Origin: Ichthyophthirius multifiliis
Taxonomy: Eukaryota > Ciliophora > Oligohymenophorea > Hymenostomatida
Direction: 5' to 3'
Assembly (NCBI RefSeq): GCF_000220395.1
Contig: NW_004085959.1
Location: 1-64,000, forward strand
DNA: 64,000 nucleotides
Part shown: positions 12,870 through 25,696 of the stretch, piece after piece
Numbering within the stretch: position 1 is the stretch's first letter
How the letters are laid out: every line of letters starts with the position of its first letter
The notes under the pieces: model-generated
What the model saw: the letters and a program-made list of their open reading frames with translations, nothing else
Database searches by the model: none
What the model was told of the DNA's origin: nothing
Made by a program: the position numbers and the translations under genes

Positions 12870-13484
12870 TCATATTAAATTGTGATAAATTATATTTACT
12901 TAATGCATTTTTTTGCTTTATTATTCAATATATGTATTTTACTTTAAAAACATTTCCTCTTATTAAACTAGTTTAACTTTTTTATTTTATTATTATTATA
13001 TTATTTCTTTTCTTTTATATTGATTATATTTAGTATTTTATTCTTAAAGATTCTTCATAATTTATTTTAATTCTTGTATTTATTTTTCTTAAATTGTCTA
13101 TATATTTAATTCTTAGCTAATTTAATTTTTTAAATGTTAGATTTCTTTATCTACAATTTTTAATTATTGCTTAAGTGTCTGATTTTATTAGATTATACTT
13201 TAAGTATCTAATTACATATAAAAAATAGTTTATATAAGAAATTTTAACAATCAAATTAATTATAAATAATTTAATAAATTTTCATTTAAATAAAATTATT
13301 ATTTTTTACAAAATATATTATTTTTATAGTTTTGTATATTTAATTTTTTTTTTGTCTTTAGAATCGTTTAAATTTTAGGATTCTATTAACAAAATTTTTA
13401 TTAAGTAATCTTTGTTTCTTATTTCTTTATTAAATTATAAAATCAGAATAAAACTTCTAAAACAATAATTATAGAAATAATCAT
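12870..13484 (-). CDS. Small coiled-coil protein, unknown function
   Basis: Model: exons 13455-13484, 13310-13424 and 12870-13207, 483 nt, 160 aa. The last exon is well supported: an uninterrupted charged helix (LKQQLKIVDKEIQHLKNQ; KQIMKNLQEQNTKYNQYK). The 5' part is a best fit using a 30-nt and a 102-nt intron whose phases agree. The first exon is only ten codons, so the start is uncertain. No family recognised. Confidence 0.5.
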
Positions 13485-13634
13485 TTAATTAAAATTAAAT
13501 ATAAAAATATAATTTAACTACATTAATAAGAAAAACAAAAGAATAAAAATAAAGTAATGATAATTTATTTAAAATATTTTTTTTTTAAATAAAGTTAGAT
13601 TAAAAATCTAAATAGATAACATATAAAATACTAT

Positions 13635-15126
13635 TCAATATTTTTTTCTAAATTAACTTTTCATCTTATTATGAAAAATACCAATCTTTTTTAGAAATAT
13701 AAGATCTTTTATATCCTTAGTCATTTGTAACTTCTGAAACAATATCTAAAAAAGGAGGTAATTGGAATTTTTAATTTTCACTTTCTAAAAGAACTTTCAA
13801 AATACTGAAACCTTCTTTGACATTCAAATAAGTATCAAGCATAAATCTATTATTCTAATACATAAAGATATTTCTTATAGTAAGTAAATTATTTCTTTTT
13901 GGATCTGCATTACTTAACATTAAAGCATATTCTTTATAACTTAGCAATTTTTTGTATTAGATTTATGATTATTATTATTATTTTTAAGTAATAACTGCCG
14001 AAAGTATATATACATAATTTTAATTCTAACCTCTTTTTCTTATTTTTCTAAATTATCTATTTTCTTTATCTACATTTTTATCTGAATCAAGAAATATATC
14101 ATCAATAAAAAATCTTTAAGTAATTAAATCTGAAGGAAGATTAGGAACTAAATTTTCATATTATTTAAGTAAAAACCTTTTTTTTAAATTAAATAAAAAT
14201 ATATAAAAAATTACTTTCTAGTGTATTTTTTTTCAGAAGCTTCAATACCAACACATTTTTTGACTAATTTTAGCATTTTTTGTAATTTTTCTTCAAAATT
14301 TTTTGCATTATTATCTATAATTTAATGATTTGGATGTCCTAACCAAGCTTATTAAGTTCTTTGATCTATACGTTCTGCTTCTTCAACAGTTTCATGTCTT
14401 GCAGAGTTTCTTTAATTATAAAACTATTTAGCCCCAACTGCAGCAGTAACTAGATGCAAAACCAAATCATATCTATCATCTCTCATAAGAACTTCATTTA
14501 AACTATTCATATCGAGCATTTATTTCCAATCTTGAGAATCCATATAGGCTGATCCATCCATAAGACCTCTATCACAAAGTATAATAGAATTTTTTTTTGT
14601 CAAATTTGCAATTGATACCATTACGTTTTCTAGGCGAATTTATAACTTTAACAAATTTGTTTGGAAAGCAATTTATTATGTTTTATTGTATTTGTCCATA
14701 CAAAGCATTCCTCCTCCATTTGCTATTAATGTAGCTGCTTCAGGAACTATAAATACTTAAAAACCATATTCTCGCATTTTTTCTTGGATATAGACAAGTC
14801 CTGTTGTCTTTCCTCCACAAGGACCTCCTGTTATGCATATTTTGAATATTTCAGCTACTTGATTTTCGTTTGCTTTTCTTTCAAATATTATCGGACCTTA
14901 TGTTGGTGGAACTCTTGATTATAAATTTTTATAATAAAGTTCTTGGATTGAATTATTTTTATTCGAATATCTTGTTATGTTATTTCGGAAATGTTTAAAA
15001 TTTCTGAAGGATTTAATATTTGGGGAGATAATTTATATAAAATATAGACTTATGATAATAGCAAAGGAACTAAAAATAAGTTTTACATACTTAATTATTC
15101 TTGTATTTTGAATTTAATTAACCCAT
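13635..15126 (-). CDS. Ttd14-like P-loop (AAA_28) protein, probably N-myristoylated
   Basis: Best model: exons 15087-15126, 14215-14941 and 13635-14176, about 435 aa. The P-loop ICITGGPCGGKTTG, then VPEAATLI, ILCDRGLMDGSAYM and HLVTAAVGA, matches the nucleotide-binding family of insect Ttd14 (TRPL translocation defect 14). Those proteins bind GTP and phosphoinositide and act in membrane-protein trafficking. The N-terminus MGQLNSK fits an N-myristoylation signal, which suggests membrane attachment. The middle intron (14177-14214) is certain. The first intron (14942-15086) is chosen because it is the only one found that restores the phase; the sequence upstream of residue 15 is therefore less sure. 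Near the 3' end a seven-A run (coding strand) must lose one base to reach the TGA at 13635; otherwise the frame runs on into the next gene. Confidence 0.72.
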
Positions 15127-15326
15127 TTTTTTTGATTTATTTTCAGATTAAGTTAAGCTGCTTATGTTATATAATTTTATATTTATATTATAAAGTTTTT
15201 TTTTATATTTCTAAATATTAAAAATTGATTTTATTATTTTTAGAATAAATAATTTTTTATATATATTATTTAAACTATAATTTTAAAATAAATTAATATA
15301 TTTTAATTTTTAAACAAATTATTTTT

Positions 15327-18204
15327 TCATTTTTTTTTATATGTATTTGGAAATCTGTTTCCATTATTATATTAATTATTAGTAGTATAATTACTAAAAC
15401 TTTAGTTTATATTTGAGCATTGTAATTATTATTTTTAATCAGATTATGAATTTACCTCATAAAAATATCCATTCTATTATCGAGCTTTATTTAAAACACT
15501 GGCATCTCCTGTATTTTTTTCTAAATCTAATTTTTTCTCTGCTTTATTTACATAGAAGAGCATGTAAGGCGTTTCAGATTCTCTTTTAAATTAAAACATA
15601 AAGAATAATTTAAAATAATATACATATATATATATATATACGCAAAATTTTTTGCTATTTCATTAGCGTCATTGGTATTTAAATTAATAATCATACCGTA
15701 ATCTAAAAGATTCCAATTTTTATTAGTCCCATGTTTTAAATTTCTTAAATAAGTAATGTAATGCCCTTTATTACTTTAAGAACCCTATTATATAAAAAAT
15801 AATTGTTTTTTTATTATGATAAAAAAAAATACCAAATGAACAACAAAAGCATGTAAATCGTAATTAACTAAATCAGAATTACTTTCAATATCAAGTTAAG
15901 GGAAAATATCATCTTTAATATTGATTTTATTAGGTAAATTAGTTTTATTAAGAAGTTTAATTTACTATTATTAATCATATTAAAATCTATTAATTGTAAT
16001 AACTAGAAAAGGAGGTAATGTTAATATAGTTTAATCTTTTAAAAGCGCAAGTTTTCTAGTTACATTTTTCACAAAAATAAGGATTATCTTCATCAAACTA
16101 TTCTTTTTAAAAGAGTTAACAATCATTTCTATTAAATCTTCTCTTTAATTAAAAAAAGAGCTAATTTAATTTAATAAAGAGTTTTTTTAGAATCTTACAT
16201 GAATATCTGATATTTTTTCTTCTGTTCTATTCTTTGCTCCACATTATTTATTTAAACATGTTATTGTATTTCTTTGTTTTCCAAAAAATAATTTATTTAT
16301 TTTATTCTCATATTTTGTACCTTACATACATATTTCTAAATAATTAATATAACAACGACCAAATTCTGCAGCATCCCATTATTCATAGCTTGATTTAAAA
16401 GGTTCTGGGAGAGATTATTTAAAATAAAAAGGGTTTATTTCTTTATTAGATTTTTAGAATTGATTTTAATTGAAAATATACATTTAAAAAAATAAACGTA
16501 TCAATTCTTAAAAACTGTCATTATTAGATTAAATTAAGAATTAGGTTTAAAATTAAATTTAAGCATCTAAAAATTATTTTATTTTAAATAATTTTTTTTT
16601 TTTTTTTACTTAAAACAAATTTACGAAATTTGTTAAAATTATATAAGCATTAAATAAAGCTATTCATATAACAAGACTATCCTAAATTTGTTAACCCACA
16701 CAAATTATAGCAAGATTTTTTTTTGTATTCTTTCTAATATTATAATTAGAAGAACTAATATTTCTCTTTCTTAAATATCACATCCTTATAAATTATGTAA
16801 ATTTTTAATTTTTCTTAACTCTTATTCTAAATTTAAAATATATATTCTATCAATATCTCCTATGAGTGCTTTTTTAATTAAAATACATTAAAAATATGCA
16901 TAAAACTAATTTTTTAAAGATTATTCTGAAAATCTTAAACTTGCTAAAAACTATTAAAATAGTAATTCTAAATGTGATTATTTCAAAGAATAAACTAGTT
17001 AAAAACCAAACATTGTAATATTTAATATTTAAAGCGTTTATTTAAATGTTTATTATTTTTATAATTTTTAAATAAGATTATTAATAATAAATTTGGTGTA
17101 AATTTCAAAAACAATGTTTATTTTTTCATAATTAATTAAATATTAAATAACTTCTTCTATTAATTGACAAACACTTCTAGTATATCCAGAATTAATTAAG
17201 TTTTGAAAAATATTTAAAGAATCTTAAACAACAAAGAACAAAGGAATAATATCCAAATTATATTCATCAAATATATTTTATATTCTTTTTTCTCCTATTT
17301 TATCTAATAAATAAAATATGTTTTAATAAATATCCAATTATTATCCTTCTGATATATTAATTTTCAAATATTATAGTAATTAGCAAAAATAATGAACATT
17401 ACTTTCACTATAATCAATTGTTTTTATATATAAATTAACCACATTTTCTAAATAATAAAATTAAAATTTCTCTTTTGAAGGAAGTATAAGTATCCATTTA
17501 AATAAAACATTAACCATACAAATTTTAAATCCTTAATTTCCGGCAAAAAAATAAAATATTTCATCAATAATATTGTATATTTTTTAATAAATTAATTGTA
17601 GTTACTATTCTGTATATACATTTAAATTATTCTGATTATTTTAATTTTATTCTAATATATCTTTTAATATATATGTATGCAAAATGTTATCACTTTCATA
17701 ACTGCTTGACAGTAATTCAATTTTTTAATCAATTATTTTACTTATTGATTCACAAAATTTTTAATTGTTGTAAAAATTTTCCTTTTTATTATTTTTATAT
17801 TATTTTAATATTAAACTAATTATTTCTAAATGTATGCATTTATCAATAAAATCTAATAGAAAATCTTCATTTATTTATTGAGAAAATTAGTTTTAGTAAT
17901 CAGAATCATTTTACCATAATTATAAAGCTAATTAAAAATTAGTATATTTATATAAACACTATTTATTATAATTAATTTCTTTTTTTTATGTTTTATTTAC
18001 ATTTTAGTTTTTTGAAGTTGCTATTACATATAAAATTTTAGAACGAATTTTATAAAATTATTTTTAAAAATAAAAATTAATTAATTATTTTTTTTCTTAA
18101 TCTGATTAAGAATCTTATTCATATTAATTAGAAAACTATTCTATTAATTAATCAAAACTATTAGTTTAAATAGAATTGATTTATCTTAATTTACTTTATT
18201 CCAT
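15327..18204 (-). CDS. Ubiquitin carboxyl-terminal hydrolase (USP) with long helical N-terminus
   Basis: Exons 16610-18204, 15833-16566, 15642-15784 and 15327-15582, about 908 aa. USPs cut ubiquitin from proteins in nucleus and cytoplasm. Residues 1 to about 500 are helical and HEAT-like. The catalytic domain has the Cys box (CGLTNLGQSCYMNSFIQ), DAAEFGRCYINYLE, the zinc-ribbon motifs CGAK and CEKCNQKTCAFKR, FLVITINRFQYD, and the His box (GSQSNKGHYITYL). It ends with ETPYMLFYVNKAE. The layout recalls the USP9X/24/34 class. Three single-base frame breaks occur: a 9-base T run at 16716-16724 (one base too many), a 5-base T run near 16103 (one too few) and a point near 16040 (one too many). With these allowed, all phases close. 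Either the assembly is wrong or the gene is decayed; intact catalytic residues favour assembly error. Confidence 0.8.
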
Positions 18205-19362
18205 TTTTTTAAAAATAATTTTATATATTTTTATGTTTTGTGATATACAATTATAAAATAAAAAAAAGACACAAATTAAAAAATTTTTATTATATATTAA
18301 AAATAAATAATTAATAAATAATTAAATGAAATTTTATAAAATATAAATATATAAATATATATATAATTTAAAATATTTATAAATTATATATTTATATATA
18401 TTTATTTATATAATAATTATTATTATTATTAATTTATTATTCTTTTTAATTCATAGAAATAATTTATATATAATTATTTATTTTTAGTAATTTTATATAA
18501 ACAAATTATAATATAAATATTAATATATATATATATAAATATTATTACTATATTAAATTTTTTTAAAAAAAATAAATAAGTTTTCTTATATTTAAATAAT
18601 ATATATCTTATTATTAAATAAAATATTCTTTTTTAATTTCAGAATTCAAAAATAAATAATTTGTTTTTGATTTTTTACATTTTAATATTATTATTATTAT
18701 TATTTTAATTTTATTTTTTATAGATATAAGTTGAATTAATATCTTTTTTATAAATATTAGTACATAAATATTTATTTTTACTATAATTTTATATTAATTT
18801 CTATATTTTTAATTTTTTTTATTTTCTTAATTATATTAATTAAATCTGATAAAAAATACATTGCTTTAAACATTTTAATTTAATTAATCATTTGATTTAA
18901 GTAACTATTAATTTTGATTAATATAAAATAAATCTTTAATAGATTTTTTGATTTTTAGAAAATTAATTTTATTTTTAATAAAATTTATTTTTAAATAATT
19001 AGAGTTTAAGTTATCTATTAATATTAAATAAATATTCTTTTATTTTTTTAGAAGTATTATCATCAAACTTAATTCCTTTTTTTATAAAGATAATTTAAGA
19101 ATTTCTAGTTTATAAATAGTATTTTTTTACATATTATTTTATAAAAGTATTTTATATTTATTTTAATTATTTTTTCATCTTTTAATGATTTATTTTATAA
19201 TTAAATAATTTTATTTATTTGTATTTTTTTGATATTTTAATTTTATTTATTTTTTATTATGTTAGATATATTTTAAATATTATGTTATCCATTATAATTT
19301 ACTTTATTTTTATTTTTTTGGAAATTATTTTATTCATAACAATTTAGAATTTTTATATAAAA

Positions 19363-19418
<56 letters not shown>

Positions 19419-20677
19419 TAAATAATAAAAATTAATTTTGGTAGTATACATATTTTAGTATTAATATTTTTTTTTAAATCATTTAATATTAGTATAAGAA
19501 AACATAAAAGTACTATTATTATATCTATATTTATATTTAAGCAATTTTTATTTATAAATACTCATTACATTTATAGATTAAATATAGAGAATTTTTATAA
19601 AAAATTTAATAATTTCCAAAAAAAAAGAAGAAAATCAGAGAAATAATCTATTTTGAATATTTTTATATAATTATGAATTATGATTTATAAATTATTGAGT
19701 TACTGAATTTAAAATTATAACTTCAAAATTTTAATATTAACAGTTCAAATATTTTGTTAAATATTTATATTAAAACATTATTAATAAAATTTATATAAGC
19801 TAAAAAAATTATATTTTTATAATAATTATAAAAAAAAAGTATTAAAGTTATAATACAATATAAAAAAAATATATTTAAAAATATAAAATAGTATTGAAAA
19901 CAGCCTTTTAATTACATCAATAACAGGTTCTTAATCTAAAATTTAAATTAGATTTATAATAGTCAATAAACCATATTTTATTATTTCAAAAAAGCAGTTT
20001 TTTAAATCACTTAGATTTTTTTACCAAAATAAAGTTTCAAAATGGAAATATTTCCTTCTCTAGATTTCATTATTTTTCAGTAAATTTTCTAGTTTTTATA
20101 ACATAACTACTTTAATATGATTTAAATATTAGATATGTTTTGAGATATTTATTATAATTAATTGATTTTAATATTAATTTTTAATCAAAAATATTTTATT
20201 ATTTTTAATAAACAAATAAATATATATTAACTATATAAATACTAAATACGTTTCTTATATTAAAAATAATTCTTTTTGGTTTTCAAAATATTAATTAAAT
20301 ATATATTAAAATTTTTTAAATAATAAAGTATATTTTCAATATTCAATGTCAAGTGTAAAATAATTTTTTTAGAAGTGAATTATATTTTAATAAATATTTG
20401 GAATAATTGTTAAAAAAAAAAATATAAAAATTCATATATATAGTATTGTTTTATAATTTTATTTGAAAATAAAATAAATATTTTATTTACAAATAAAAAA
20501 ATAAATATTAAAGATAAAAATATAATTATCTTTTAATTTCATATTTCCAAACAAAATTTTTTTTTTTAACATAAAATAAAATCTAAATAAATATACAAAA
20601 AAATAATATATAATATATATTTAATAAAAAAACTATTACACTATTTGTATATTTATAATTATAATTTTAATTTATCA
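18205..20677. other. 2.5-kb intergenic stretch, no gene seen
   Basis: Both strands lack credible frames. It includes an (AT)n tract at 19369-19416. A slightly less A/T-rich patch near 19890-20090 showed no recognisable protein or RNA. Confidence 0.5.
19369..19416. repeat. (AT)n dinucleotide tract
   Basis: About 24 uninterrupted AT units. Confidence 0.9.
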
Positions 20678-22230
20678 TCATAATTCTTAATTTTGTTATT
20701 ATTCTTATGAATCTTTTCCATCCCATTTACTAACATCTGTAAATTTAGGAATACCAATTAATGATTTAAAATCACTTTTTCCAGAAATAAGTTTTTTCAT
20801 AAACATTTCATGATTTTTCAAATTGAAAGTACCTTTGAATAAAGTATAAACATTTTTTTTATGAGACATAGCAATAGCTGCAGGATAACCACTACTAGAA
20901 ACTCCGTATTTTTCTTCAAAATCATAATAGTCACCAGCTTAACTCCATAAATAATTGATAGGTTTACTTTTATTAGATGCAATAATTTCTTAAATTAAGT
21001 TGAGATAATTATTTCTCTAAGCTGCTGAAGAATCATAGATATGAGGTAAATAAAGATTATACAAACTCCATTAAAATTAACACAATGCTCATCAAATTCT
21101 TATTAATTAGTTAATTAAAGGAATATAGCTTGTTTAAAATTTATTTATTTATTCTTTGGCCCAACTTTCTAATGTAGAAGCATCTCTTCCTCCACTATAA
21201 TCAATGACTTAAAATAAAATTAAAAAAATAAAATTTTTTATATATATTAAAAATACTGTCAGAATCATTTTTAGATCCTGGAGGGAAGAATTTAAGAGTA
21301 GGATAACCATTAACTTAATATCTTTAAGAAATATCAGTATTTACAGTGGAATCTAATTTAGCAACATTAATTTTTTCTCCTTTTAAATTAGTTGCTAGTT
21401 TTCCCATTCAGGTTACAAACTTTTACAATGACCACACCAAGGAGCGTAAAATTTGATAAACCAAGCTTCTTAACTTTTCAATACTAATTCTTCGAAATTA
21501 TCATTTGTTAAAACTATTACATCTCCATCAGTTTCTATTTCTAAATTTTCTTAAGTATTATTATTTCCAGCTTATTCGTTATTTTCTCCAGAATTGCTTT
21601 ATTCTTTATTTCCTCCACAAGTTGCTTATTCATTATTTCCATTACATGTTCCTGAATCTTATTAATTAGAAGAGTTATTTTTATTACTTTCATTATTAGC
21701 CTATTATTATTTTGGAGATTTTAGACGGTTTAAAGCTACTTTTTTTTATTCATTAAATAAGAATGTTATTATATCTTTTGCTGTTCTTCCTCCATTGTAA
21801 TCTTAGGGGCTTTATTTGTTTCCTACAAAAAACTTTATTGTAGGAAATCCTTTAATATCATATGGGCTTCCAACTTCCTTTTTTTTTTTTGTGTTATTTT
21901 TTTATTAATTTTTTTTAGTTATACTTATTCTTATGTCATATCTACTGCGCCTATTTTCGCATAACCTTTTAACGCTATTGCGGCTTTTTCCCATTCAGGA
22001 GCTAAGTTTTTACAGTGTCCACACCAAGGGGCTTTATTTATTTATTTATTTAATTATTATTTTATATTTTTTTTACCATAAAATTCAACAAGCCAAAAAT
22101 CATCTGATTATAATACTAAAGATTCAAAATTATTCTTGGTTAATTATACTACTTTAGTATCTGAGCTATATAATGTATAACAATTGTTTATAATTATAGT
22201 TAATAATATTAGTTATAAAAGTTTGTTCAT
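20678..22230 (-). CDS. PDIA6: Protein disulfide isomerase, PDIA6/P5 type
   Basis: Exons 22077-22230, 21925-22031, 21257-21877 and 20678-21207, about 470 aa. It forms and rearranges disulfides in the ER lumen. An N-terminal signal peptide ([19 protein letters not shown]) precedes two thioredoxin domains, each with [10 protein letters not shown]-terminal b-type domain follows ([27 protein letters not shown]), as in P5. A Ser/Asn/Gln-rich linker of about 60 residues with two extra Cys separates the thioredoxin domains. The C-terminus is NQEL, not a canonical KDEL. Three frame breaks are needed: one base missing at the 4-base T run 21399-21402, one extra near 21085 and one missing near 21055. The first and third could be base-calling losses. 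With them, length and phases close. Confidence 0.82.
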
Positions 22231-25200
22231 TTTTAATTTTTTTAATATAATTATTATTATTATTATTTTTTATTTTTAGATAAAAATATTTTTTATATGT
22301 TTATTTTTATTAATTAAATTGAAATCATATTATTAATTAACATGTGTAATTAAATAATTATATTATTTTTTCTATTATATCATCAAAAAATATAATAGAA
22401 TTTTATTCTTTTTTCTAAAAGAATATTTTATTACAATTAATTATAATTAAAATAAAAATCAAAAAAAAGTAATAAGATAAAAATATTTTTTATTTTTAAA
22501 AAATAAATTAATTTTTATCAAATTAAAATCTATAGATAATATATTTATATTATATATAAGGCCTAAAAAAAATATTATATTTGCTTGCAGATAATAAATG
22601 ACATAATCATATAAAATTATATTAAAAACACTAAATGTTTATAATAAAAAATTAATATTTTTATAAAAGTTAGTATTTAACTAAATATTTCTATTTATTT
22701 AAAATAATATTAAATTATATTTTTAGCATTTTTTTACTTTTCCCCAAAAAATACAGTAGAAAAAAAGCACGGTTTGACGCTTATTTATTTTATTATTAAA
22801 AATTAAAAAATATTAATAAAATATTTAATTATTTATTCAAAAAATCTAAAAAATATTTTATAAAAAATTTATAAAATCATAAAGGTATAACTATATTTCT
22901 ATTTTTTTTTTCGCTTCTTTTGACAAAATATTTGTCCGATACTATCCATAATTGGGCTATATATAAGTTATTAAATTATTGGGAAGACTATTCGAAAAAG
23001 ATGTAAACTTATTAGAAAATGATAAGTTAACAAAATTTTATTACGATAAAAAATTAAATTATAAATAATAATCTTATTGTATATTTTAAATAATATATAT
23101 TAATATAAATTTATTAATTTTGAAATACCCTTACATAATCTAATCTAATCTAAATAAAAATTTAAATTTTTAATAAAATCTCAATTAATTCTTATAAAAT
23201 TTTAAATCAAGAAATAAAAAAATATTATATTAAAATTTAAATGTTTGTAATGAATTAATTTTAATTTAATTATATTTTAAGTTATTTATTGATTATGTAT
23301 TTTTAAATTTCTAACATATATATTTTAATTCCTTATTTTTTATCATAAAATAAATATAAATTAATTTTTAATCATTAAAAACTAAATATTATTAGTTTTA
23401 AATTTATGTATAAAAATAATTTTATAAATTTCTAAATAATCAATTTTTATTGTCTTAGATTAATAATTTATACAATTAATAAGAATACAAATCTAAGATA
23501 TTATAAAAATAAAACACTTAAATTGATTAATTTTTAAGTTAATAATAATATATTTATATTTAATATTTTATTATTTAAATAATTTCTCATATTATTTATT
23601 ATAATAAATACTTTAATATGTTTTATTTTATTAAATAAGCTATGTATTATATATTTTTATATTTACTTACTTTTTAATATACTTTAAAAAACCATATATT
23701 ATATGGATTAAAAAAAAAGGTTAATTGATGTCCTCTATTGTTTTTTATTAAAATGGAAAAAAAGATATTATCTTTTTATTACTTTTTTTATATGACTCAT
23801 TTAAATTCTTTTCCATAATAAAATCTGATTAAAATTCAAAAACAAATTAATATTATTTAATTTATGTTATAGTGAATTAGAAGTTGTTTAATAAATATTA
23901 TTAAATTAAATTTATAATTTTTAAAAAAAATATTATAAGTTTTTAAGAGTTTTAATATAATTAGAATTTCTATTTATTTTTTTAATTTTACATAAATTTC
24001 ATAGGAAAAGTCTCGAAACAAGTTATTAGATAAATTAATATATAAGCAATACTAAAGATTATATTTTTTATTAAAATGATATACCTTAATAAATACTAAT
24101 TTAATATATTAAAAGTTTTTAAAATATAAAAATTGTTTTTAAAAAATTACATAAATTTTAAGGTTAGTTTTCTTTGAAAATTGAATTAAATAAAAAATTT
24201 CAAAAATTATATATTATTTTATAAAAATGTCATAAAAAAGAAATATATTTTTTCAATAATTGCTTTGAATCATTATATAAAACCCTTAACAACCAACAAT
24301 TTAAATTAATGACAATATAAAGTACCAAAATACTTAAATAAAGAAGAAGTAACTACATCTATATATAGAAACTATTAATTTTTTATATAAAAAATAGAGT
24401 TTAGGATTTTTAAAAGGGAAATATTATAAATAAATTAAAAATAATTTATTATAGATATACTTTTAGATAAACATTACAACTAAACACTAATTAAATAAAT
24501 AAGAAAAAAAAATTCTATCAAATATTTTAAAGATTAAAATAAAAATTTATGTATTTATTTTATTTAAATAAATATAAAAAATATGTTTTATTTTTACAAT
24601 TTTTTTTGTTTTAAAATAAGATAAAAAATAAATAACACTTGGAAAATGTTTATAATATTAAATAATAAATTTAAATTAAATATAAAAAAAAAGATTAAAT
24701 TTAATATAATATATAAAATAATATTTTTAATTTAATTAATAAAATATTTAATAAGATAATATTTAATAAAAATTTTTAAAAATTATATATTATTTTCATT
24801 ATTATATTATTATTCAGTCGGTTTTGAATTTTCTTTGATTGGTTTCCATATTTATGACATTTATTTCCAAAATCTATAATTAAAAATAGTTTAATTTTCA
24901 TATCTATTATCTGAATTTAGATAAATTTAAGTTTAATTAAGATTTAAAAAGAAAGCAATTAAAAAAAAAAACTTGACTAACAACGATTTTTAAATATATA
25001 TAAAAAAATTATTTAAATAATACAATAAAATATAAAAAAAAAATTGAAAAAATGACAGTATAATTTTTTTTTATAAATATTTTGAAATTATATAACAAAC
25101 AATTTAAAAAAAATAATAAAATATGAAATTAAAAATATATATTTAAATTTTTATAAAATAATAATAAAGAATATTAATATATATTTGTTTAAAAAAAAAA

Positions 25201-25696
25201 ATATTTGAATGGACAACTTTTTAATGAAAAATAAAACTACTAAGAAAAAACTTTATAATTTAAATAAAAAAGAAAATAAATAAATATATAAATAATTATA
25301 TTAATATATAATATTTAAAAATATATAAATATAAAATAAATATATATATTAAAAATATAATTATTAATTTATTTTTTATTATAAATATATAAATTTTAAT
25401 ATATATATATTTATTTTTATTTTATATTTTTATATCTATTTTTTGGAAATTTTTTTATTTAATTATATAAGATTTTAAATTTTCTATTTTACAATTAATA
25501 TTTTATTTAATTTATATAATTTTTTACATATTATATTTTTTTTAAAATATTAAACTCTTATTTAAATAAATATTTAAATAATAAATAGATATAATGTTTT
25601 TAATATAATATAATAGAAAATTATTTTAATTATTTAAATAAATAAATAAAAATACTTATTAAAATTTAATATTTTTTTTAATTATAAATAATAATA
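22231..25696. other. 3.5-kb intergenic stretch with two slightly GC-richer islets
   Basis: The longest gene-free stretch of the window. Islets at about 22735-22790 and 22910-22990 stand out by composition. The second has a perfect 6-bp-arm palindrome at 22922-22936 (GACAAA/TTTGTC). They could be small RNA genes but show no tRNA or snRNA consensus. A short open segment near 24800-24880 on the minus strand, after an ATTATAG acceptor-like site, is too short to call. Confidence 0.4.

Noticed and set aside
15960-16060. 28-nt intron in USP starting GTAACTAG
   Set aside because: It would delete the second zinc-ribbon Cys and the CAFKR motif; a one-base error explains the frame better and matches the family spacing.
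19890-20090. Slightly GC-richer patch, possible gene remnant
   Set aside because: No frame on either strand gave a recognisable motif and TGA occurs in all frames.
24795-24885. Short minus-strand exon FWKQMSQIWKPIKEN
   Set aside because: About 30 codons after an acceptor-like site with no matching upstream exon; not enough to call a gene.
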